A stretch of 64,000 bases of DNA from Gordoniibacillus chartarius (GTDB taxonomy: Bacteria; Bacillota; Bacilli; Paenibacillales; NBRC-103111). The notes under the pieces were generated by a model. That model was given only the letters and a program-made list of their open reading frames with translations, searched no databases and was not told the DNA's origin. The position numbers were made by a program, and so were the translations under genes. Below, piece after piece: positions 41,473-50,505 of this stretch. The first letter of the stretch is position 1. Each line of letters begins with the position of its first letter. The stretch lies in contig NZ_JBHLWN010000014.1 of NCBI RefSeq assembly GCF_042432825.1, positions 1 to 64,000 on the forward strand, given 5' to 3'.

Positions 41473-43153
41473 CTATGAACAGCCGCCGCAGCCTTTCGGC
41501 CCGCCGCCGAAAAAGCCGAAAAAGAAGCTGTCCCAGCGTTTTCCGTTTCATATGATCGGCGGCCTTATTCATTTTGTAGTCGATGTGCTGATGCTGATCA
41601 AAACGAACGTCGCCCGCAGCATCCGCATTCAGCTCATCCTGACGTTTGCCGTTTGTACGGTCGCATCCATGGCCTCCTTTGCCGTCGCTGATGAAATGTT
41701 CGGCGAAGTGACGAAGACTGCTTATCTCGACTATTCCAACCGTTCGCGAGAAATTCCGATCACAGCCAACAACATGGCGAGCGCTCTGGAAGAAGAGAGC
41801 CGCAGCGTCTTACGCCGAAACGGGGAGAACACGCAAGCCGTCAGAACTGACGGCAGCGGACCGTTCGCTCCCGCCCAGGCAGCCGAAATCGCGAGCCCTC
41901 CCGCGCTGCCAGCCACGGTGAACCAGGACGCTTACTCCGGCACGTCCGAAGCGCCGATCGGCGCTTCGCTTGACGAACGGATCCGGGAAAGGTTCGACAA
42001 TTACAGCTCGGACGTCAAGCTGCTGCTGACCGATATGAACGGAACCGTGCTGTACAAAAACCGACTTGCCAGCGAAACGAAAGTCGATACATTCGCCCTG
42101 CTCGGCAAGCTGGATACGGATCGAGGCGAGCAAAGCGAAGTCACGGCGATTCGCCCGGTCGAGCTTGGCGGACGCAAGCTGCTGCTCGTCGCTTCCGGCT
42201 ATGAGGAACCGACTATCGTCACCCGGCGGGGCGAAAGCCCGTTCGCCTTCCTCGCCGCGCTCATCACCTTCGTCGCCCTGTTCTACTGGATGACACGCAA
42301 GAAGATGCGCTCTCTGGAGGAGCTCGCCGCCGGGCTCGTTGAAATTTCGCGCGGCCGTCTCGATTACCGGGTTCCGCAGCAATCCAAGGACGAGCTGGGC
42401 TCTCTCGCTTCGCACATTAACCTGATGGCCGAGGAGCTGCAGCGAACTATCGAAGAGGAGCGGCGCGCCGAGCGGACGAAGAGCGAGCTGATTACGAACG
42501 TATCGCACGACCTGCGTACGCCGCTTACGCTCATCATGGGCTACCTGCGCCTGCTGAAGGACCGCAATTATGAAGACAACGAGCAGGCGGCGCAATATCT
42601 CAATATTTCGTACAGCAAGGCGGAGAAGCTGAAGAAGCTGATCGAGGACTTGTTCGATTATACGAAGCTGTCCAATCACGGCGTTCCGATGCGGATGGAG
42701 ACCGTCTGTCTGAACGAGATGCTCGATCAGCTGTCCGAGGAGCTTGTCACCACTGCCGAAAGCGAGCGGCTGTACTTGTCGCGCCAGCTGACGCAGGACC
42801 GGCTGTATGTACACATGGATCCCGATAAAATGATTCGCGTCTTCGAGAACCTGCTGACCAACGCGATCAAATACAGCCTTAAGCCCGGCGAAGTGCGCGT
42901 ACGGATGACGAGGGAGGGGAGCCGCGTCCGCGTCTGCGTCACGAACCGCGGCGGGGCGCTGACCGGCGAGCAGCTGGAGCGGCTGTTCGACCGGTTTTAC
43001 CGGCTCGACTCGTCCCGCTCCTCGGAAACCGGCGGCTCCGGCCTTGGCCTCGCTATAGCGAAGAGCATCGTCGAAGCTCACGAGGGCCGTATTTGGGCCG
43101 AATCGGAGCACGGCGAAATCCGGTTCTGGGTCGATCTTCCGCTCGCCATGTAG
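41465..43153 (+). CDS. Sensor histidine kinase (VanS-like)
   Basis: A 562-residue membrane kinase. A Pro/Lys-rich cytosolic N-terminus is followed by a helix (about 55-75), an external sensor domain (about 80-260), a second helix (about 262-280) and a HAMP domain. The H box is VSHDLRTPL, with the phospho-accepting His near residue 350, and the ATPase boxes are NLLTNAIKYS (N), FDRFYRLDSSR (F) and GGSGLGLAIAKSIVEAHEG (G). It should phosphorylate the regulator encoded just upstream. Confidence 0.95.
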   Translation: MRNYEQPPQPFGPPPKKPKKKLSQRFPFHMIGGLIHFVVDVLMLIKTNVARSIRIQLILTFAVCTVASMASFAVADEMFGEVTKTAYLDYSNRSREIPITANNMASALEEESRSVLRRNGENTQAVRTDGSGPFAPAQAAEIASPPALPATVNQDAYSGTSEAPIGASLDERIRERFDNYSSDVKLLLTDMNGTVLYKNRLASETKVDTFALLGKLDTDRGEQSEVTAIRPVELGGRKLLLVASGYEEPTIVTRRGESPFAFLAALITFVALFYWMTRKKMRSLEELAAGLVEISRGRLDYRVPQQSKDELGSLASHINLMAEELQRTIEEERRAERTKSELITNVSHDLRTPLTLIMGYLRLLKDRNYEDNEQAAQYLNISYSKAEKLKKLIEDLFDYTKLSNHGVPMRMETVCLNEMLDQLSEELVTTAESERLYLSRQLTQDRLYVHMDPDKMIRVFENLLTNAIKYSLKPGEVRVRMTREGSRVRVCVTNRGGALTGEQLERLFDRFYRLDSSRSSETGGSGLGLAIAKSIVEAHEGRIWAESEHGEIRFWVDLPLAM

Positions 43154-43176
43154 AATTCGGAATAGCGCGTCCCCAC

Positions 43177-43217
43177 AGAACCTTCATCTCCATGCTCCAC
43201 ATGGATGTGAAGGTTCT
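43177..43217 (+). terminator. Terminator of the PAP2/two-component operon
   Basis: AGAACCTTCA/TGAAGGTTCT pairs over 10 bp with further inner pairing (CCATG/CATGG) and ends in TTCTTTA. Confidence 0.72.
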
Positions 43218-43344
43218 TCTTTACGCCTTTCTCCCGGTGAACCGGTTGCCCCACCCTCTCCAAGCGCCTATAATAGAAATATAGACAGAATGCGCCGATT
43301 GATAAAATTTATCTATAAATATGCTGTAAATGGAGGTGGATTGT

Positions 43345-44247
43345 CTGAACCTGAACCAATTGGAGACGCTGCTCACCATTTCGAAAACGATGAGCTTCCG
43401 CAAGGCGGGCGAACTGCTCAATCTGACCCAACCGGCCGTATCGGCGCAAATCAAAAGCCTTGAGGATGAATTCAGCGTAACGCTCGTCGACCGCAATCAG
43501 CCGGTTACGCTGACCGACAGCGGCCGCGTGTTTCTCGAGCATGCCGAACTCATTTTGCGCACCGTCGACGATCTGAAGCAGCGGCTCGCCGATCTGCAGC
43601 AGACGCCGCAGGGACATATTCATATCGGCACGACCACATCGATCGCGATGCAAATATTGCCGCGGGTGCTGTTTTATTTTCAAGACTCGTTTCCGAAAAT
43701 CAAGACGACGATTCATTCCATGACCTCCTCGCAAATTATGGCGGCGGTGGAGAATGGCAACGTCGATCTCGGCATTACGTATTTGCCGGACAAGAACCCG
43801 GCGCTGGAAACGTCAACGCTGTACTACGACACGTTCCAGCTCATCGTCTCGCCCCGGCATCCGCTGGCCAAGTTCTCGCATCTGACGCTAGACAAGCTGC
43901 GCAATATCCCGTTCATTATGCTGTCTCCCGAAACAGCCGGACGCAGGTTCGTCGATCAGCTGTTTAAGGACCTCGATATTACGCCGAATATCGTCATGGA
44001 GCTGTCCTCGAGCGAGGAAGTGAAGCGGATGGTCGAGCTGAACCTGGGAGCGGCGATCATTTCCAAAATGTCGGCGTCAAACGAGCTGCGGCTGGGTACG
44101 CTAAAAGTGCTCAATGTGACGGAGCTCGATATTACGCACCCGGTCGGCGTCGTCTATAAGTCAGGGAGATATTTGAGCTCGGCCATGCAGCAGTTTTTGC
44201 GCGATTTGAAGGGGATGCCGGAGACGCAGTTCCTCGGCTCGGAATAA
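43345..44247 (+). CDS. LysR-family regulator, CysL/CynR-like
   Basis: An LTTR of about 300 residues. The DNA-binding domain reads LNLNQLETLLTISKTMSFRKA and LTQPAVSAQIKSLEDEF; the effector domain contains HIHIGTTTSIAMQILPRVL. The start is unusual: GGAGGTG (43333-43339) is correctly spaced only for a CTG at 43345, which gives the family-typical short N-terminus. An in-frame ATG at 43330 lies before that ribosome site and has none of its own. It is followed by the PHP phosphatase with 13 bases between. Confidence 0.88.
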   Translation: MNLNQLETLLTISKTMSFRKAGELLNLTQPAVSAQIKSLEDEFSVTLVDRNQPVTLTDSGRVFLEHAELILRTVDDLKQRLADLQQTPQGHIHIGTTTSIAMQILPRVLFYFQDSFPKIKTTIHSMTSSQIMAAVENGNVDLGITYLPDKNPALETSTLYYDTFQLIVSPRHPLAKFSHLTLDKLRNIPFIMLSPETAGRRFVDQLFKDLDITPNIVMELSSSEEVKRMVELNLGAAIISKMSASNELRLGTLKVLNVTELDITHPVGVVYKSGRYLSSAMQQFLRDLKGMPETQFLGSE

Positions 44248-44260
44248 GGAGGACATGAAC

Positions 44261-45067
44261 ATGAAATTTGATCTGCATACGCATCACGAACGGTGCGGTC
44301 ACGCAGACGGTATGATCCGTGCATATATTGAAGCGGCGATTCAGGGGGGGCTTGACGTCATCGGGATTTCCGACCATTCGCCTTACTTTTACAGCAGCGT
44401 CGACCGGCTGCATCCCGGCATCGCGATGGCCAAGAGCGAATTTCCGCGTTATGTCGCCGAAGTGCTGGAGCTGAAGCGCGAATACGAAGGGCGCATCGAC
44501 GTGCTGCTCGGGGTGGAGTCGGATTTTTTCCCGGAGCATGCGGAGCTGTACCGAGAGGAATACAAGAAATATCCGTTCGATTATATTATCGGCTCCGTAC
44601 ATCAATCGGGGGGCGTCAGCATCTTCAACAAGCGGCGCTGGAACGGCCTGAACGATAAGCAGAAAATCGCGGCGAAAGAGGAATATTACGATTTGATTCA
44701 GCAGTCGGCGCGCAGCGGCATGTTCCACATTCTCGGCCATATCGATGCGATGAAAGGATTTTTCCCGGCATTCTCGGCAATTCCGACACCGAAGGTGGAC
44801 GAGACGCTTAAAGTGATCGCGGAGTGCGGGGTTTCGATTGAAGTAAATACGTCCGGAGGAACGAAGGATGTCGGCGGCTGGTATCCGTCGGACGATATTC
44901 TCGAGCGGGCGCATCATTACGGGGTGGACATTACGTTCGGCTCCGACTCCCACAAGCCGAGCCGGATCGGCGAAGACTTCGACAAGGTGCGGCAGAAGCT
45001 CAAGGAAATCGGCTACAGGGAATGGGTCTACTATAAGGAGAAGCAGCAGCGGCGCGTCGCTCTTTAG
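44261..45067 (+). CDS. PHP-family histidinol-phosphatase-like protein
   Basis: A 268-residue PHP hydrolase. Metal ligands are visible as FDLHTHHERCGHADG, IGISDHSPYF, LGVESDFF, GSVHQSGG, FHILGHIDAMK and TFGSDSHKP. These match the HisK/HisJ histidinol-phosphatase type, which acts in histidine synthesis, although related enzymes have other substrates. The second ATG (44261) is 8 bases after AGGAGG, while the first (44255) is too close. No other his gene is nearby, so the substrate is not certain. Confidence 0.87.
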   Translation: MKFDLHTHHERCGHADGMIRAYIEAAIQGGLDVIGISDHSPYFYSSVDRLHPGIAMAKSEFPRYVAEVLELKREYEGRIDVLLGVESDFFPEHAELYREEYKKYPFDYIIGSVHQSGGVSIFNKRRWNGLNDKQKIAAKEEYYDLIQQSARSGMFHILGHIDAMKGFFPAFSAIPTPKVDETLKVIAECGVSIEVNTSGGTKDVGGWYPSDDILERAHHYGVDITFGSDSHKPSRIGEDFDKVRQKLKEIGYREWVYYKEKQQRRVAL

Positions 45068-45132
45068 AGCGGCTCGCCGTTGGTTTTTGGGGAGGCGGGG
45101 AACCTCTGTTCCCTACGATATGATTGATCGTT

Positions 45133-45148
45133 ATGTATCCGCATACAT
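45133..45148. promoter_or_regulatory. Palindrome ATGTAT-CCGC-ATACAT upstream of kimA
   Basis: A perfect 6-bp dyad with a 4-base centre about 190 bases before kimA. It could be an operator. The rest of 45068-45338 shows no clear promoter, gene or known riboswitch. Confidence 0.4.
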
Positions 45149-45338
45149 GTTTAATAACTCCGGAAAACGCCGCATTTTGCACAAATTCAACGTTTTACTT
45201 CCTGTTTGCATCTAGCTATGATCGTTTCATTGACGTTGCGTAAGCCATGAAAATGGCCGAATGTGAACAAAACCGCCGACAACGGGGAATAGTAACAGAT
45301 GCTGGTGACGTCGAAACTCCTACAAGGCGGTGAACCCG

Positions 45339-47162
45339 GTGGTCACATTCAAACGTTTGCTTCTCGGACGGCCCTTAAAATCGACGGAGCTTGGCGAGCA
45401 GAAGCTGAACAAGAAGAAGGCGCTGGCGATATTGTCGTCGGATGCTCTGTCATCCGTCGCGTACGGTCCGGAGCAAATCCTTCTCGTCTTGATAACGGTA
45501 GGCACCGCGGCCTTCTGGTATTCCTTACCGATTGCCGCCGGTGTGCTCATATTGCTGCTCGCTTTAATTTTATCGTACCGGCAAATTATTTTCGCTTATC
45601 CTCAAGGCGGCGGGGCCTACGTGGTGTCGAAGACGAATCTGGGGACTTATGCGGGTCTCGTATCCGGCGGTTCCCTGCTCGTCGACTACATTTTGACCGT
45701 CGCCGTCAGCGTTTCGGCCGGCACCGACGCCATAACGTCGGCCTTTCCGGCTCTGCATGAGCATACGGTAGCCATATCGATTGCGTTCGTAGTATTCATT
45801 ACGATTCTCAATCTCCGGGGCGTGACCGAATCCGCCTCAATCCTCGCCTATCCGGTCTATTTATTCGTACTGGCGCTGTTCATCATGATCGGGGTAGGCT
45901 TGTACAACGCCGTTACCGGCGGCGTGCACGGAACGGTACATGTACCGTTAAGCACACCGATGGCAGGCATCAGCTTATTTCTTCTGCTTCGGGCATTCGC
46001 TTCGGGCAGCTCGGCGCTCACCGGTGTCGAAGCGATTTCCAACGCGATTCCGAACTTCAAGGCCCCGGCTCCGAACAACGCCTCGAAGACGTTAATCGCC
46101 ATGGGGATTTTGCTCGCGATCCTGTTTGCCGGCATCGTGCTGCTGGCTTATTCCTACGGCATTGTGCCGAAGGCGGAGGAGACGGTCGTCTCGCAAATCG
46201 CGGAAATGACGTTCGGGCGGAGCTTCATGTATTACTTTATTCAAGGCACGACAGCGCTCATCTTGATTTTGGCGGCCAATACGGGTTATTCGGCCTTCCC
46301 ATTGCTGGCGGTCAATTTGGCCAAGGACAAATTCATACCGCGCATGTTCACGGTTCGCGGCGACCGGCTCGGCTACTCCAACGGCATTATCTCATTGGGC
46401 ATACTGTCCATCCTGCTGATCGTGGCGTTCAAAGGACAAACGGAACAGCTTATCCCGCTTTATGCGGTAGGCGTATTTATCCCATTTACGCTGGCGCAAA
46501 CCGGCATGATGCTCAAGTGGCTCCGCGAAAAGCCCGAAGGCTGGCTGCCGAAGCTGGTCATTAACACGATCGGGGCGGTCATTTGTCTCGTCGTCACGCT
46601 TATGTTCTTTGTGACCAAGTTCGCACAGGTGTGGCCGGTGCTGGTGTTCCTGCCCTGCATTGTGCTTCTGTTCCATCGAATTAAGAAGCATTACGTCGCC
46701 GTAGGCGATCAGCTTCGACTTACAACGTGCGAGCCGAACGTCCCCATCGAAGGCAATGTAATCGTGCTGCCGGTATCCGGCATAACGCATGTTGTGGAGC
46801 ATTCCGTCGATTACGCAAAGTCGTTGAAGCCCGACCAGATCATAGCGGTATATATTCCATTTGAGCGGGATGAGGAAGCCGCTTTCGAGAAGAAGTGGAA
46901 CCAGTGGCGTCCCGATGTTCGTCTCGTCACGCTGCACTCTCCTTACCGCAGCATCATCCACCCGCTTAGCAAGTTTATCGACACGGTGCAGCGGAAAGCC
47001 AACGAAGCCCATTATCAAGTCACCGTCATCATTCCCCAATTTATCCCGAAGAAGGGCTGGCACCATTTGCTCCATAACCAGACGAGTCTCATGATTCGGG
47101 CTTACTTGCTGTACCGGAAAGACGTCATCGTCACGACGGTGCCGTATCATTTGAAGAAATAG
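45339..47162 (+). CDS. kimA: KimA-type potassium importer (YdaO family)
   Basis: A 607-residue APC-superfamily transporter with about 12 helices and a soluble C-terminal domain (from about 460), the same length as B. subtilis KimA, a high-affinity proton-coupled K+ importer. Diagnostic blocks are KALAILSSDALSSVAYGPEQI, FAYPQGGGAYVVSKTNLG and LLVDYILTVAVSVSAGTDA. The GTG at 45339 follows AAGGCGG by 9 bases, while the GTG at 45330 abuts it. In Bacillus this gene is under a c-di-AMP riboswitch, which I do not see here. Confidence 0.95.
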   Translation: MVTFKRLLLGRPLKSTELGEQKLNKKKALAILSSDALSSVAYGPEQILLVLITVGTAAFWYSLPIAAGVLILLLALILSYRQIIFAYPQGGGAYVVSKTNLGTYAGLVSGGSLLVDYILTVAVSVSAGTDAITSAFPALHEHTVAISIAFVVFITILNLRGVTESASILAYPVYLFVLALFIMIGVGLYNAVTGGVHGTVHVPLSTPMAGISLFLLLRAFASGSSALTGVEAISNAIPNFKAPAPNNASKTLIAMGILLAILFAGIVLLAYSYGIVPKAEETVVSQIAEMTFGRSFMYYFIQGTTALILILAANTGYSAFPLLAVNLAKDKFIPRMFTVRGDRLGYSNGIISLGILSILLIVAFKGQTEQLIPLYAVGVFIPFTLAQTGMMLKWLREKPEGWLPKLVINTIGAVICLVVTLMFFVTKFAQVWPVLVFLPCIVLLFHRIKKHYVAVGDQLRLTTCEPNVPIEGNVIVLPVSGITHVVEHSVDYAKSLKPDQIIAVYIPFERDEEAAFEKKWNQWRPDVRLVTLHSPYRSIIHPLSKFIDTVQRKANEAHYQVTVIIPQFIPKKGWHHLLHNQTSLMIRAYLLYRKDVIVTTVPYHLKK

Positions 47163-47168
47163 CTTCTT

Positions 47169-47201
47169 GGCGCACCGCCTTCATGGAGGTGCGCCTTTTT
47201 T
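47169..47201 (+). terminator. Terminator of kimA
   Basis: GGCGCACC/GGTGCGCC is an 8-bp stem ending in six Ts, 6 bases after the stop. Confidence 0.92.
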
Positions 47202-47289
47202 GTACGCGGGGACGCAATAGATGCGTAGGGACAGCGGTTGGGTATACACAAAAAGTATAATTTTCCGGCGGCAAACAAAAACGGGACGT

Positions 47290-48090
47290 TTACACGTCCC
47301 ATTCCGTCCTTATCTGCAAGTATACGATGACGAGGTAAGAAACAGCATCGACCGTACCGCGCGGCTGTTCCAGCTTACGCTCCAAATGTTCGACCATCGG
47401 CTCGGCGAGCGCCCCAAGCCGTTCTTGCGGCATGACGGGAACGTAGTCCACCCACGCGGACAGAAGCTCCCATTCCTCGGTGCTGATTCGGCTGCGCTGC
47501 TCCTCGCCGAGCTGGAACGGCGGCGCGACCTGCGCCCAGCGCCACAGCGCGTTGTCGATGCGCTGGCGGCGCTTCTGCCGCTCGCGCTGCTGCTCGACGA
47601 TAACGACCGTACCGGCGACCATATCGCCGATCCGCTTATCCTTGGCGCTGAACATCATCGTAATGGCACCGAGCATATAGTACGACGGCAGCATGTCGAG
47701 CAAGCGGAAGATGTTGCGGATAATGACGGACAGCAGCGTAGCCGGCTGGCCGTTGTCGCGCAGAACGCGCAGTCCCATAATGCGTTTGCCGATCGTACGG
47801 CCGCCCATATAATATTCGGTGCCGACATAATATCCGGCATTCAGCAGCACGAAGACGACCAGAATAGCGGCAATGCCGTAAGCAAACGATTCCGCGGGGA
47901 CGTTGCCGGCCGCTTGCATAGGAATTGCAATAAAGATAATTGCCAGGTAGAGGATCATATTGACCGCTCCGAGAATAAGCAAATCCAGAATGCCGGCTAC
48001 CGCACGGCTTCCGATCCCTGCGGTTTGAAACCGCAGCTGCACCTGCTCGGGCGTCGTTACAACGAGCTCTTTGTTTAACGTATCGTACAT
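47290..48090 (-). CDS. RDD-family membrane protein
   Basis: A protein of about 266 residues with an RDD core: GSRAVAGILDLLILG (Arg and the Asp) near residue 28, then three or four helices up to about 150, with GGRTIGKRIMGLRVLRDNG in the middle and DKRIGDMVAGTVVI near the end. The C-terminal ~100 residues are soluble and helical. Some RDD proteins affect Na+/Li+ tolerance, but no role is settled. The second Met (48090) is 7 bases after AGGAG. It faces the SpoIIM-like gene across 68 bases. Confidence 0.87.
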   Translation of the reverse strand: MYDTLNKELVVTTPEQVQLRFQTAGIGSRAVAGILDLLILGAVNMILYLAIIFIAIPMQAAGNVPAESFAYGIAAILVVFVLLNAGYYVGTEYYMGGRTIGKRIMGLRVLRDNGQPATLLSVIIRNIFRLLDMLPSYYMLGAITMMFSAKDKRIGDMVAGTVVIVEQQRERQKRRQRIDNALWRWAQVAPPFQLGEEQRSRISTEEWELLSAWVDYVPVMPQERLGALAEPMVEHLERKLEQPRGTVDAVSYLVIVYLQIRTEWDV

Positions 48091-48158
48091 AATCATACTC
48101 CTCGAACTAACGATTTAATGGTATGATCGATGAAGGACAAAGGAGGGAAGCCGCCATC

Positions 48159-49136
48159 ATGGATATGGCCCGTTTCATTAAGACGAACAAACCGATTTGG
48201 ACAGAGCTTGAAGAGCTGCTCAGCCGATTTGCCAAGCGGCGAAGCTCGCTGCAGGCCGCCGATATCGACCGGCTGGCTGCGCTGTATAGGGCGGCCTCGG
48301 CCCATCTGTCGGCCATCCGTTCGGCCCGAAACCCCGGCGAAACGGCCGTCTACCTGAACCACCTCGTATCCCGGGCACACCATCTCATGTATCAGGAAAA
48401 TAACAAAAGCTCCATGCAGCTGCGCGAATTTTTCGGCCGTATCTTCCCGGATATGCTGAGGCGCAGGCAGCTGTTCGTCGGATTGGCGATGCTGCTGATG
48501 CTGATCGGCGGCGTTTCGGGCTTCCTTGCCGTGCTCGCGAACCCGCTTAACGCCCACATCGTCCTTCCCGGCGACATCGCCGCTGCCGTCGATCCGTCCA
48601 AAACCGATCTGCCCCGGGATAACTGGAATAGCCCGCTCGTCTCTACCGCCATTATGACCAACAATATCCGGGTCGCTATGCTTGCCTTCATCAGCGGCGC
48701 CACGCTCGGCATCGGCACCGTCTATCTCATGATATACAATGGACTGCTCGTCGGGGCGTTGGCTGCTGTCTTCTGGCATTCCGGACGCAGCTACGTGTTC
48801 TGGGCCTACATCCTACCGCACGGTATTATTGAGCTTACCGCGATTTTCATCGCAGGCGGCGCCGGACTTTATATGGGCTACCGCTTCTTCGTACCCGGCC
48901 CGTATCCGCGCAAGGCGCAATTTCTCCGCTCGGCGAAGGAGTCGGTCATGCTGCTGATCGGAACGATTCCGCTGTTCGTCATCGCCGGCGTGATCGAAGG
49001 CTACATCACCCCGTCGACTTTGCCGCTGGGCGCCAAATACGCTTTTGCCGGGGCGACGCTCGTGCTCGTTGTCTTGTATTTCTACTACGGCAGCTTTAAA
49101 GCGCGTCACGCGCCTTCAGCTCCAAATATGCATTGA
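48159..49136 (+). CDS. SpoIIM-like (DUF95) membrane protein
   Basis: A 325-residue protein: a soluble helical N-terminus (1-105), then about six helices. The family region is NNIRVAMLAFISGATLGIGT, followed by YNGLLVGALAA and LPHGIIELTAIFIAGGAG. SpoIIM itself works in peptidoglycan hydrolysis during engulfment; this larger relative is the form found beside MoxR/DUF58 genes in other phyla. The ATG at 48159 follows AGGAGG by 12 bases. Its last 41 bases overlap the end of the convergent DUF58 gene. Confidence 0.9.
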   Translation: MDMARFIKTNKPIWTELEELLSRFAKRRSSLQAADIDRLAALYRAASAHLSAIRSARNPGETAVYLNHLVSRAHHLMYQENNKSSMQLREFFGRIFPDMLRRRQLFVGLAMLLMLIGGVSGFLAVLANPLNAHIVLPGDIAAAVDPSKTDLPRDNWNSPLVSTAIMTNNIRVAMLAFISGATLGIGTVYLMIYNGLLVGALAAVFWHSGRSYVFWAYILPHGIIELTAIFIAGGAGLYMGYRFFVPGPYPRKAQFLRSAKESVMLLIGTIPLFVIAGVIEGYITPSTLPLGAKYAFAGATLVLVVLYFYYGSFKARHAPSAPNMH

Positions 49137-50505
49137 CCGCACTGAGCGCCAGCTGGCCGGCCGGCACATCGAGCACCGGCACGCCCTGCGCGCTCATCCG
49201 GCGCACGTAGCTGCGGCGATCCGCTTCAAAGTGGTTCGCCGCGCTGCGGATGAACGCCGTTCGCGTATCGTCCGGCCGCTTGCGGGACCATTCGTGCACG
49301 AGCGGATCGTTCAGCGACAGCAGCAGCAGCGAATGGCTGCGCCGCATCCGGAGGGCGTACGCCGGCAGCTCGCGGTCGTGAAGATAGCTTTCCATATCTG
49401 AGAATAGTACGAGCAGGGACCGCTTCTTCTGCGATTGCATGACCTGTGCGAATCCGGCTCCGTAATTGACTTCCGCCGGCTCGTGCTGCAGGTCGAACAC
49501 CGCCTCCGTCAAGTCGTGCAGATGCGGCAGTCCTTTGCCGGCCGGAACCGCCTTGAGCACGCTGCCCGAGAAGGCGATCAGCGACACTTGATCCCCCTGC
49601 TTTAAAGCGACAGCCGCGAGCGTCAGCGCCGCCTCCAGCGTCCGGTCCAGCTTCGTCTGTCCCTCCAGCTCCGCGCCCATCATTCTTCCGCAATCCAGCA
49701 ATATCGTTACCGTCTTGCCCCGCTCCGGCTGCCGCACGCTGGTCATCAGCTTTCCGGTCCGGGCAGTCGCCTGCCAATGAATGTGGCGTACGTCGTCTCC
49801 CTGCTGATAATCCCGGATCGATTCAAACTCCGAGCCGCTTCGTGGCTTACGGGCCAGCTTGCGGCCGTCGAGCAGCAGCGTCGACTGCATCGAGCCCAGG
49901 ATGCCCCGTACCCGCGACATATCCGGATAGATTCGCACGCCGCCAAGGCACTCGATACGAGTCTGCCGTTTCCACAATCCCAGGCCGCCCCAGTAACGCA
50001 TCCACACGTACCGAAGCGCGTAGCTGCCGCGTTCCATCCCTTTCGCTTCGTACGTCACACTCGCTTTTCCCTGTTTGAGATGAATGCGATGCACCGGCGT
50101 CCCCGGCACCTCATCGAAGCTCTTCCTCCAGTGCAGCGCTCCCGCAAACGTAATCGGCAAGTCGTCGGCAAGCTCCACGTGCAGCGGACGCAGATCGGAG
50201 CTGCTCACTTCCAGTCCGACTGTGAACGGCTGCTGCAAATCGGCCCGCTCCGGCAGCGTCCGCCGCACCTGTACGTCCTTGCGGCGGGGCAGCATCGCCA
50301 GGTCGGCGATACTAAGTGCCAGAAGCAAAGCGTTCCAGCCCCAGAACGCAGCCATTCCGGCGCCAAGCGCATAGCCGATGCCTAGCGGCACGACGCCCGC
50401 GGCGGCAAGCCCCAGCAGCCGGTTCGTCGGTGCAGCAAACTGATGGACGAGCCGGTCAGCGAGGAACCGGAACAGCGGCCAACGTCTCTTGGATGAGGTG
50501 GTCAC
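49096..50505 (-). CDS. DUF58 domain protein (vWA-like partner of MoxR)
   Basis: A 469-residue protein with two helices near the N-terminus (about 30-65), a beta-rich region (80-200) and the DUF58 block: GSEFESIRDYQQGDDVRHIHW, then VTILLDCGRMM, a MIDAS-like Asp as in vWA domains. DUF58 proteins almost always accompany MoxR ATPases. The GTG start is 9 bases after GGAGGG and overlaps the end of the MoxR gene by 50 bases. Its 3' end overlaps the SpoIIM-like gene on the other strand. Confidence 0.92.
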   Translation of the reverse strand: MTTSSKRRWPLFRFLADRLVHQFAAPTNRLLGLAAAGVVPLGIGYALGAGMAAFWGWNALLLALSIADLAMLPRRKDVQVRRTLPERADLQQPFTVGLEVSSSDLRPLHVELADDLPITFAGALHWRKSFDEVPGTPVHRIHLKQGKASVTYEAKGMERGSYALRYVWMRYWGGLGLWKRQTRIECLGGVRIYPDMSRVRGILGSMQSTLLLDGRKLARKPRSGSEFESIRDYQQGDDVRHIHWQATARTGKLMTSVRQPERGKTVTILLDCGRMMGAELEGQTKLDRTLEAALTLAAVALKQGDQVSLIAFSGSVLKAVPAGKGLPHLHDLTEAVFDLQHEPAEVNYGAGFAQVMQSQKKRSLLVLFSDMESYLHDRELPAYALRMRRSHSLLLLSLNDPLVHEWSRKRPDDTRTAFIRSAANHFEADRRSYVRRMSAQGVPVLDVPAGQLALSAVNAYLELKARDAL

